From an uncultured Fibrobacter sp. (GTDB taxonomy: Bacteria; Fibrobacterota; Fibrobacteria; Fibrobacterales; Fibrobacteraceae), in NCBI GenBank assembly GCA_937891805.1, contig CALATK010000252.1, positions 1 to 6,833 of the forward strand: DNA of 6,833 nt, in the 5' to 3' direction. Each line of letters opens with the position of its first letter. Positions within the stretch are counted from its first letter, which is position 1. This document shows positions 1 to 5,546 of the stretch, one piece after another. The position numbers and the translations under genes are program-made. The notes below the pieces were generated by a model, which had not been told where the DNA came from, did no database searches, and saw nothing but the letters and a program-made list of their open reading frames with translations.

Positions 1-660
1 CATCGAGCCGCCGAACTCTTCGGTGCGGTGATTCGGCCAAGGGGAGATGAACTGCTGCATAATGAAGCCGTGACCGCCGTGGACGAGAATGCCGTCAAAA
101 CCGCAGGCCTTGGCATAAGCGGAGATGTTATAGAAGTCGTTGCAGATCTTCTCCATCATGGGAAGATCCAGCGCCTTGACCTCCACGCCGTCCTCGCGGA
201 CATAGCCGTCGGGACCCCAGGGGGAGTAGGGAGGATTGTGCTCAGCGCGGGCGCCTTCATGGCAGAACTCGAAGTAGCAGATAGCGCCGTGCTTCTTAAT
301 GCGGTCGGCGTACTCCTTAATTGCCTCAAAGTCGGGACCCTCGGTCTTGGTGAAGTCCATGTGATGCTCGTAGAAAAGGGCAGTGCCCTCCTCGGCGTTG
401 ACGGGATGCTCACCGGTGGACACGGCGGCGAAGCCGCCCTTGGCGCGGTTCTCCACCATGCGGTAGACATTCTCCTTCATGGGAGGGGCGGCAAACTTGC
501 GGCCCCAGCGATGACAGGCCTTGCATTCGTTATTGTAGTATTCCTGGGCACCAGCCTTGAGTTCCGGAGTCACCTTGGGCAAAGAAAATACCTCTACGGC
601 AAACAACGCTGTCGCAAGAATCACAAAAACAGATAACGTAATCTTGAAAGTTTTTCCCAT
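1..660 (-). CDS. Old Yellow Enzyme-family NADH:flavin oxidoreductase with exported CxxCH N-terminus (partial, 3' end off the left edge)
   Basis: One frame stays open from ATG at 660 to the window edge (220 codons). The body matches the FMN-binding TIM barrel of the Old Yellow Enzyme / 2-enoate reductase family. Visible motifs are FAAPPM (56-61), RAKGG (72-76), a GFDGILVHGGHG stretch (187-198) with the catalytic-type H194/H197 pair, QQFISPWPNHRTEEFGGS (202-219) and an FExCHEG strand (131-136). Members reduce activated C=C bonds with NAD(P)H; the substrate here cannot be told. The N-terminus is odd. K3/K6 and a hydrophobic stretch (about 7-27) look like a signal peptide or anchor, followed by CKACH (46-50), a c-type haem motif, where the family normally has an LFxPxxIGxxxLKNR-type start. 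Glutamate codons change from mainly GAA (480-660) to 15 GAG against 2 GAA (1-480), unlike neighbouring genes. The frame also has an ATG at 669 directly after the upstream stop (TAAATG), so the start could lie three codons earlier. It is probably co-transcribed with the FISUMP gene. Family call sure; export and haem binding are inference. Confidence 0.85.
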   Translation of the reverse strand, partial: MGKTFKITLSVFVILATALFAVEVFSLPKVTPELKAGAQEYYNNECKACHRWGRKFAAPPMKENVYRMVENRAKGGFAAVSTGEHPVNAEEGTALFYEHHMDFTKTEGPDFEAIKEYADRIKKHGAICYFEFCHEGARAEHNPPYSPWGPDGYVREDGVEVKALDLPMMEKICNDFYNISAYAKACGFDGILVHGGHGFIMQQFISPWPNHRTEEFGGSM

Positions 661-669
661 ACACACCAT

Positions 670-1806
670 TTACTTCTTGATACAGCGAACCGAGAAACCA
701 AATGTTTTCAGGTTCCTGTATTCACCGCTAAAGTTCTGGTTGGCGTAATACAGGTTCCAATGGGGAGCCTGCGTCCCGTTGGGGTCTTCTTCGGCCACCC
801 AGAAATCCGCCTCTTCGCCAAGGAAGGCAAATGAGCCGTTGGCATCGCGGTAACCCGCAGGAACCGCCCCAAAGCCGTAGCGGTTAGTACCCAGAATTTC
901 CTCGTCGTTTTCTTCCCAGCCGCTCTCTTTACGCAGACTCGTCCCCACCTCTTCGGAGGCAAGACCTGCGGCCTTGTTGGATTCCGCCACATAGTGGACA
1001 AGAATTTCCATATCCTTGTCGGTCGGGATAAACCAGCCATCCGGACACACCCCCTGATGTCTTTCACCAAGATGTTCCCCTGCCAAAGAATGACCATAGG
1101 CCTTGTCCAACGCCATGGCGGCAGTCCACTGGTAGAGCCGGCCGTAGTTGGAGCAGTTTTCAAGGCTGTTCATGTAGCACCAGCTGTTCTCAACGGCATG
1201 ATTCAAGTTTTGAGCCATCCAGACCTGAGTGCCGATACGAACGGTCCTGTACATCTGGCCGTCCCTCTTGTCGCAAAGCACTGCGGCCGGAGCGTCCGCA
1301 CAAAGGGAGGTATCCTTAGGAGCTTCTGGCATAACCGTATCTGCCGTAGCTGTATCGGGAGTTACTTCAGGCTGGGATTCTTCCAGGGCAACCTCCTGAA
1401 CGGAAGAATCCACGGTTGCCTGCGGAACTGAATCTACAGGCGTTTCAGAGGAACTGGACAGCTCCGCCTCTGCAGAAGAACTTTCTGCGACAGAAGAACT
1501 GGAGCTTTCGGAGGAGCTGGACTGGACCAGGGTGTCCACTACCGCCTTAATCTCTTTTGTAGCCGTATCGACAACAGCGGTATCTGCAGTCGCCGTGTCC
1601 GAAACCGCGGAATCCACAACTGCCGAATCGACAATCGTTTCTGCCTCGCTAGAAGAGGACTGGACAAGAACGGAGCTGGAAGATTTCACTACGGGAGCGG
1701 GCTGACTTTGGGTTTCGGTCCTGCAACCGGTCAACAGAACAACGGACAGTCCAAGCACCGTCAAAACGATAGGCCCTATCCCGTGTAAAGTAACCCGCTT
1801 CTGCAT
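670..1806 (-). CDS. FISUMP-domain surface lipoprotein with Ser/Asp/Thr-rich linker
   Basis: A 378-residue protein in three parts. (1) A lipoprotein signal: basic QKR, hydrophobic core, and lipobox LLTGC with Cys28. (2) A low-complexity linker, about residues 35-165, with repeated SSSS clusters and five tandem five-residue units of the form xDSAV/xDTAT. (3) A C-terminal domain, about 177-378, matching the Fibrobacter succinogenes major paralogous domain: DGQMYRTVRIGTQVWMAQNL, then CYMNS, YGRLYQWTAAM, CPDGWFIPTDKD, a GYRD segment and a terminal SVRCIKK. The domain is a large paralogous family in Fibrobacter with no firmly assigned function; a lipid-anchored, stalk-displayed surface role is inference. 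Six mature cysteines besides the lipobox (169, 178, 210, 218, 254, 375) suggest disulfides. I chose ATG at 1806 because the alternative start at 1824 is a TTG that overlaps the probable -10 box. The OYE-family gene follows at once downstream. Confidence 0.93.
   Translation of the reverse strand: MQKRVTLHGIGPIVLTVLGLSVVLLTGCRTETQSQPAPVVKSSSSVLVQSSSSEAETIVDSAVVDSAVSDTATADTAVVDTATKEIKAVVDTLVQSSSSESSSSSVAESSSAEAELSSSSETPVDSVPQATVDSSVQEVALEESQPEVTPDTATADTVMPEAPKDTSLCADAPAAVLCDKRDGQMYRTVRIGTQVWMAQNLNHAVENSWCYMNSLENCSNYGRLYQWTAAMALDKAYGHSLAGEHLGERHQGVCPDGWFIPTDKDMEILVHYVAESNKAAGLASEEVGTSLRKESGWEENDEEILGTNRYGFGAVPAGYRDANGSFAFLGEEADFWVAEEDPNGTQAPHWNLYYANQNFSGEYRNLKTFGFSVRCIKK
1558..1632 (-). repeat. 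Five tandem 15-bp (pentapeptide) coding repeats in the FISUMP linker
   Basis: The frame encodes VDSAV-VDSAV-SDTAT-ADTAV-VDTAT without gaps (residues 59-83 of the lipoprotein). Synonymous codons differ between units (for example GTC GAT TCG against GTG GAT TCC), so the repeat is better conserved in protein than in DNA. That suggests an old or selected extended linker rather than a recent slippage event. SSSS clusters flank it on both sides. Confidence 0.85.
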
Positions 1807-1811
1807 ATGCA

Positions 1812-1819
1812 GAAATATA
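1812..1819 (-). promoter_or_regulatory. Probable -10 box (TATATTTC) of the FISUMP lipoprotein gene
   Basis: On the minus strand TATATTTC ends five bases before the ATG at 1806. The same TATATTT box lies four bases before the ATG of the lipoprotein gene at 4948 and eight bases before the tRNA. No Shine-Dalgarno sequence precedes this ATG, so the transcript may be leaderless. No clear -35 is seen. A second TATATTTT at 1871-1864 on this strand could instead start a transcript with a leader of roughly 50 bases. Confidence 0.4.
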
Positions 1820-1833
1820 CGCAAATTTTGGCT

Positions 1834-1867
1834 AAAAAAAACGAAAAAACGGGTAAAAAAACAAAAA
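1834..1867. promoter_or_regulatory. A-tract array in the divergent promoter region
   Basis: Four plus-strand A runs of 8, 6, 7 and 5 bases (1834-1841, 1844-1849, 1855-1861, 1863-1867) lie between the divergent FISUMP and tRNA-Pro genes. Such runs at roughly helical spacing can bend DNA or act like UP elements for the tRNA promoter. This is read from base composition only. Confidence 0.3.
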
Positions 1868-1885
1868 TATAATTTAAGCTTTTAC

Positions 1886-1893
1886 TATATTTG
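1886..1893 (+). promoter_or_regulatory. Probable -10/-7 box (TATATTTG) of the tRNA-Pro gene
   Basis: TATATTTG ends eight bases before the first base of the mature tRNA. It fits the TAnnTTTG box known from Bacteroidota, a phylum grouped with Fibrobacterota in the FCB superphylum. It implies a very short 5' leader for RNase P. No TTG/TTTG -33 partner is visible at the usual distance. A perfect sigma70-type TATAAT at 1868-1873 is an alternative -10. Confidence 0.4.
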
Positions 1894-1901
1894 GGCACCG
1901 A

Positions 1902-1975
1902 CGGGGTGTAGCTCAGCCTGGTAGAGCGTCTGCTTTGGGAGCAGAATGTCGTCAGTTCGAATCTGGCTACCCCGA
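1902..1975 (+). tRNA. tRNA-Pro, anticodon UGG
   Basis: A 74-base cloverleaf. The acceptor CGGGGTG pairs with TACCCCG (1968-1974; last pair G-U) with discriminator A at 1975. The D arm contains GTAGCTCAGCCTGGTAGAGC. The anticodon stem TCTGC (1929-1933) pairs with GCAGA (1941-1945) around loop TTTGGGA, giving anticodon TGG at 1936-1938. The T arm is GTCAG-TTCGAAT-CTGGC. No CCA is encoded (TAC follows the discriminator), so 3' maturation needs cleavage and CCA addition. The anticodon-loop sequence matches typical bacterial tRNA-Pro. Confidence 0.97.
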
Positions 1976-1981
1976 TACAAA

Positions 1982-2002
1982 AAAGCCCCCATCAGGGGGT
2001 TT
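1982..2002 (+). terminator. Short GC hairpin after tRNA-Pro (weak terminator or processing stem)
   Basis: AAAGCCCCC-ATCA-GGGGGTTT forms about eight pairs: five G-C, one G-U and two A-U, closed by a four-base loop. The stem is terminator-like, but the following T run is only TTT and then GCC. Termination may therefore be leaky, and the tRNA promoter could feed the GH2 gene 23 bases downstream. Confidence 0.5.
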
Positions 2003-2011
2003 GCCGTATAA

Positions 2012-2019
2012 AAGGAAAG
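2012..2019 (+). promoter_or_regulatory. Ribosome binding site of the GH2 gene
   Basis: AAGGAAAG, with GGA at 2014-2016, ends a suitable distance (about eight bases from the GGA core) before ATG at 2025. It decides this start over the longer frame that opens inside the tRNA at 1935 and over ATG at 2037, which has no such site. Confidence 0.6.
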
Positions 2020-2024
2020 CCCGA

Positions 2025-4853
2025 ATGAACAAAATCATGAGCCTTGACGGCGACTGGCAGATGAAGTGGGATACGGAAGATTCCGGAATTTCCAACCGCT
2101 GGTACGCAACCAACCCCTCCGATACCGAAACCGTGAATGTTCCCCACGTCTGGGAACGTAGCTTCGACAAACTGCTCATGTCACAGGACTGCGCCTTCTA
2201 CTTCAAGCGTTTCACCCTGGATGACGACAAGCTGGTAGCTAAGCGTATATTCCTGCGCTTTGAACGGATCGCCACCCACGCCACGGTCTGGCTCAACGGC
2301 ATCCGCCTGGGAACCCACTTCGGGGCTTATACGCCTTTTACTATCGAAACGCAAAAAGCCATCAAGATTGGCGAAGAAAACGTCCTGTGCGTCCGTGTGG
2401 CCAACATGGGGGCATCTAACAGCCGTATCGACTTCGGCCGTGAAAGCGCCGACGGTGCCGACGACCGTTACGCCCACCCCAGCGAAATGCCTGTTGGCCT
2501 CCCCTGGAACCAGTACCCCTTTGGCGGTATCTTCGGGCATGTAGATTTGATTCTCGGCAGTTCCGCCTACATTGCCGACTTGCACGTGGAGCCCGACATG
2601 GACCAGGAACGTGTAGCCGCAGAAATCACCTTCAACAACCCCCGCGGGTTCCAGACTCGTATCCGTTTCCTCATGAGAAACGCCGTGGGTGACGTGTACG
2701 AATGGTACAAGGAAGTGAAGCTGGACAAGGAGAACATGACCCAGCGGTTCGCCTTCCAGATCAAGGACTGGAAAAAGGACAAGTGCGTCTGGAGCCTGGA
2801 CAAGCCCAACCTGTTCGCCCTGGAAGTCCAGCTGGAAATCAAGACCGGCAAGAACAAGCCGCCTGAGTACAGCTTCCCTGTGGTCAAGACTTTCGGCTTC
2901 CGCAAGTTCGACTGCATCAAGGGCGACTACTACCTGAACGATTCCATCCTCAAGATTCAGGGTGTAAGCTACAACCAACAGTGGAGCGAAGGCGGTCTCT
3001 GGACCGACAAGAACCCCGCCCTCAAGAAAGACCTGCAGGCCGTCAAGGACGCAGGCTTCAACGCCATTCGCAGCTGCGGGGCGCCTCTCACCAACGAAGC
3101 GCTGGACATCTGCGACGAAATTGGTCTTTTGGTGTTCCAGGAATTTCCCATCCACACCATGCGTTCTACGCCCCAGGGTCTAGAAATTGCAAAGAAGCTG
3201 ATTACGGACCTTGTTCGCGACCAGCACAACCACCCCTCCATCGCCGTGTGGATTCTCGGTGCCGAAAACGGGACCTTCATGCTGCAGAACGGCAACAAGC
3301 TGCTGAACGCCATCGGCCCCATCGACATGCTTAGACCCGCCATCAGCAACTTTGACAGTATTTACCTGGACAACGAAGGCGTGTTCCACAAGGACACCGG
3401 CAAGCTTCTGCCTGTCTCTGTGGACCATATTTCCCAGTACGCAAGCCTGCGCATCAACCCGCGGCTCTGCCCCAGTGCCAATTATTCCCACTACCTCGCC
3501 CACTGCTTTGACCGCGAAGACGAAGAACTTTCAGTCCCCGATGCAGGCCTTGGCGACAGCGTTTTCCAGGACGAAGACGAAAGAGTGGACCTGGACTTGA
3601 ACAACAAGATGTTGGTCACCCTGAAAAACCACACCTTGCTCCCCGCCAAACCCACCAACCTGCGCGGGCCCAGGAGCGTCAAGAACCAGAAGGCCATCAA
3701 GAACGCCTACAAGGCTATCGAGGATTTCCTCGCCACCGCCGATATAGCCACTTGGAAAAAATTCGACACTTTCTGCAACGACGCCAACAGCATCGCCATC
3801 AAGAGCAAGCTGGACCAGATCACTGCATTCCAGAGCAACCCGCAAATCGCCGGATTTTTCTTGGACCAGTGGGCCGACTACGGTATCGATTTCAGCGGTC
3901 TCAACGATGAAAATCGCAAGAGCAAGGGCTTTACGGACTTTGCCAAGGAAATTTCCACTCCGAGCCGTATTCTGGTAAGCGAGCTGGAACACGTGGTCAC
4001 GCCGCAGAGCGAAATCAGTTTCCAGCTGACCCTGTTGAACAACAGCCGTCTTGAAAATGTGGGGATTGAAATTTCCCTGCTAGACGAAAAGGGCAAGGTC
4101 GTAAGCACCAAGACCCAGTCTCCCGAAGAACCCGTGGGCAAGACAAGCCTTACCCAGCTTGGAATCTGCTCCCTCATGGCTCCTCGAAGCGTTGGCAAGT
4201 ACCAGATCAAGTTCACCCTGAAGGACGGCGGAAAAGAAGTCCACTCCTCAACGGAAGACCTGATCGTCATCGAACAGGCCGACGTAAAGTCTGCCATGAA
4301 GAAGGTCTGCTTCTTGGACAACAGCGAAGAGTCCAGCGACGCTCTTGTCGCACTCTCCGGCCCTGAAAAGATTATCTTCACGGCAAACCTCAGTTCTTGG
4401 CCCGACGAAATTTTGGATAAAATAGTCGATGTCACCAAGAATGGCGGCAAGACTCTGCTGCTTTCGGACATGACCCAGGACGACGTGGATTTCTTGAACC
4501 AGAGCCACCAATTCGACTGCACCCTGGAATCCCACTGGACCACCGGTGCCAACGGTATCAGCCTACACTATATTCCGGACGGTTCTGAGCTCTTGAAGGT
4601 GTTCGGCACAAACGTCCTTGACCATACGGCGGCCGCTGTCATGCCAAGCCTTTCCATGAGCAAGCTGGAAGGGGCCAAAGTGTACGCCCAGTCCCTTTCC
4701 ATCAAGGATGGCGAAATCAAGGGCGGTGTGGACCTGCAGACCCTCCCCTTCGGCAAGGGCAAGATCGTGTTCAACCAGTTCAATATCTTCGAAGGTCTTG
4801 AAACAAACGCACTGGCAGATGCTCTCTTCACAGCCATTGTGGATATTCTCTAG
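2025..4853 (+). CDS. Glycoside hydrolase family 2-type protein (beta-galactosidase/glucuronidase-like), cytoplasmic, altered active-site motifs
   Basis: A 942-residue protein with no signal peptide. Domains in order: an N-terminal jelly-roll sugar-binding domain (about 1-175) with LDGDWQMKWD, VPHVWE and VWLNGIRLG (W89-G92); an immunoglobulin-like sandwich (about 180-290); the TIM barrel (about 295-625); a second beta-sandwich (about 640-750); and a C-terminal alpha/beta domain (about 755-942) resembling a glutamine-amidotransferase-like fold, ending GKGKIVFNQFNIFEGLE. Family 2 enzymes release beta-linked galactose, glucuronic acid or mannose by a retaining mechanism with two glutamates. The acid/base Glu414 is present in NHPSIAVWILGAENG, but the Asn normally before it is Ala413. 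The nucleophile position, usually within SEFG or TEYG, seems to be VPDAGLG with Asp506. The 92-residue gap is close to that in E. coli beta-glucuronidase (413/504). It may be a divergent enzyme or a non-catalytic homologue; the sugar specificity cannot be read. Preceded by tRNA-Pro and followed by a strong terminator. Confidence 0.9.
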   Translation: MNKIMSLDGDWQMKWDTEDSGISNRWYATNPSDTETVNVPHVWERSFDKLLMSQDCAFYFKRFTLDDDKLVAKRIFLRFERIATHATVWLNGIRLGTHFGAYTPFTIETQKAIKIGEENVLCVRVANMGASNSRIDFGRESADGADDRYAHPSEMPVGLPWNQYPFGGIFGHVDLILGSSAYIADLHVEPDMDQERVAAEITFNNPRGFQTRIRFLMRNAVGDVYEWYKEVKLDKENMTQRFAFQIKDWKKDKCVWSLDKPNLFALEVQLEIKTGKNKPPEYSFPVVKTFGFRKFDCIKGDYYLNDSILKIQGVSYNQQWSEGGLWTDKNPALKKDLQAVKDAGFNAIRSCGAPLTNEALDICDEIGLLVFQEFPIHTMRSTPQGLEIAKKLITDLVRDQHNHPSIAVWILGAENGTFMLQNGNKLLNAIGPIDMLRPAISNFDSIYLDNEGVFHKDTGKLLPVSVDHISQYASLRINPRLCPSANYSHYLAHCFDREDEELSVPDAGLGDSVFQDEDERVDLDLNNKMLVTLKNHTLLPAKPTNLRGPRSVKNQKAIKNAYKAIEDFLATADIATWKKFDTFCNDANSIAIKSKLDQITAFQSNPQIAGFFLDQWADYGIDFSGLNDENRKSKGFTDFAKEISTPSRILVSELEHVVTPQSEISFQLTLLNNSRLENVGIEISLLDEKGKVVSTKTQSPEEPVGKTSLTQLGICSLMAPRSVGKYQIKFTLKDGGKEVHSSTEDLIVIEQADVKSAMKKVCFLDNSEESSDALVALSGPEKIIFTANLSSWPDEILDKIVDVTKNGGKTLLLSDMTQDDVDFLNQSHQFDCTLESHWTTGANGISLHYIPDGSELLKVFGTNVLDHTAAAVMPSLSMSKLEGAKVYAQSLSIKDGEIKGGVDLQTLPFGKGKIVFNQFNIFEGLETNALADALFTAIVDIL

Positions 4854-4876
4854 GCCAGCAATCAAGTCGATTTATA

Positions 4877-4905
4877 AAAGTGCCCCTTCGGGGGCATTTT
4901 TTTTT
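4877..4905 (+). terminator. Strong intrinsic terminator after the GH2 gene
   Basis: AAAG-TGCCCC-TTCG-GGGGCA-TTTTTTTTT: a six-pair GC-rich stem, extended by a G-U and three A-U pairs, with a stable TTCG loop and nine T. It begins 23 bases after the GH2 stop. On the opposite strand the stem is followed by TTTTATAAA, so it may also stop leftward transcripts. Confidence 0.92.
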
Positions 4906-4935
4906 GTCACCCTTAAAAAACGCCGTTCCATTAAA

Positions 4936-4943
4936 TATATTTG
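4936..4943 (+). promoter_or_regulatory. Probable -10/-7 box (TATATTTG) of the lipoprotein-rnz-trmB operon
   Basis: TATATTTG lies four bases before ATG at 4948, between the terminator and the gene. Transcription starting about five bases after the box would begin on the ATG itself, and no Shine-Dalgarno sequence is present, so a leaderless message is possible. A TTGTCA at 4904-4909 is too far upstream (26 bases) to be a normal -35. Confidence 0.45.
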
Positions 4944-4947
4944 AAGT

Positions 4948-5541
4948 ATGAATTTTCTGAAGTTTATCCCGCTTTTTGTAGCCCCGATTATCCTGGCTGG
5001 ATGTGCCGGTTCTTCTAACGGGGACGACCTTGAAGTCCCAACCAACCTCCCCCCCATCTGTCGCGACATTGACTTTGTAGCCAATCCCGACATGCGTGAA
5101 ATGTGCGGAGTCCGCAGGGTCCATAACAAGGCGTACAGGAACATTCCCCAACAGCGCTACCTGATTAACCCCAACGGGACGTCCATCGTGAAAACCGACG
5201 GCCAGCTGGAACTTCGTTTCCAGAATTCCCTACCGCTTTATCTGGAAGGGCCCATTACACGAGAACTCCAGTTCAACCAGGAAAAGAGGCTGGAAAAGGT
5301 CCAGAACAGCTACGACTACCACGAAATCTACAGCGGCAAGGAACGTATCCGTATTTTCAAGATGGGTATCCCTACCGACATGGATAACACCTACGATTTC
5401 TGCTTCCGGATTCCCGAGAAAAAAGGCAACGCCAGAACACGCAGCGTGGCCATGGGTAACCATATCGAGGCAATGACTTGTGACGACTTTGATTTTCTTG
5501 TAGCCCAGGATAACGAAAGAAAAGCAGCCAAGAAGAAGTAG
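4948..5541 (+). CDS. Small putative outer-membrane lipoprotein of unknown function
   Basis: A 197-residue protein that I do not recognise. Residues 1-18 are a lipoprotein signal (K5, then a hydrophobic stretch) and the lipobox LAGC gives lipidated Cys19. Ala at +2 is not an inner-membrane retention signal, so the outer membrane is likely. The mature part is polar and beta-rich looking. It has four further cysteines (38, 53, 152, 178) that could form two disulfides, and a basic tail KAAKKK. No membrane segment follows the signal. It is the first gene of a compact operon: the stop is 5 bp before the GTG start of the tRNase Z-like gene. That neighbourhood concerns tRNA maturation in the cytoplasm, so the lipoprotein probably shares a promoter rather than a function. 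Confidence 0.85.
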   Translation: MNFLKFIPLFVAPIILAGCAGSSNGDDLEVPTNLPPICRDIDFVANPDMREMCGVRRVHNKAYRNIPQQRYLINPNGTSIVKTDGQLELRFQNSLPLYLEGPITRELQFNQEKRLEKVQNSYDYHEIYSGKERIRIFKMGIPTDMDNTYDFCFRIPEKKGNARTRSVAMGNHIEAMTCDDFDFLVAQDNERKAAKKK

Positions 5542-5546
5542 TTTGC

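Noticed and set aside
28..636. 202-codon plus-strand open frame
   Set aside because: It lies opposite the flavin oxidoreductase frame, whose motifs are unmistakable; the plus-strand translation has no recognisable domain.
1807..1824. TTG start at 1824 for the FISUMP lipoprotein
   Set aside because: It overlaps the likely -10 box, is a rare start codon, and the ATG at 1806 already gives a normal lipoprotein signal.
1868..1873. TATAAT as the tRNA-Pro -10
   Set aside because: It is a perfect sigma70 box but has no -35 partner and would give a longer leader. Kept only as an alternative to the TATATTTG box shared with another gene.
1935..2024. Upstream extension of the GH2 frame by 30 codons
   Set aside because: It starts inside the tRNA-Pro anticodon arm and reads through the hairpin. 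The ATG at 2025 has a ribosome binding site, and the GH2 LDGDW motif begins a few residues later.
2181..3155. 324-codon minus-strand open frame, and a second at 3878-4552
   Set aside because: Both are antisense to the conserved GH2 barrel and sandwich domains. They look like by-products of strong codon bias in the real gene, with no family motif or ribosome binding site.
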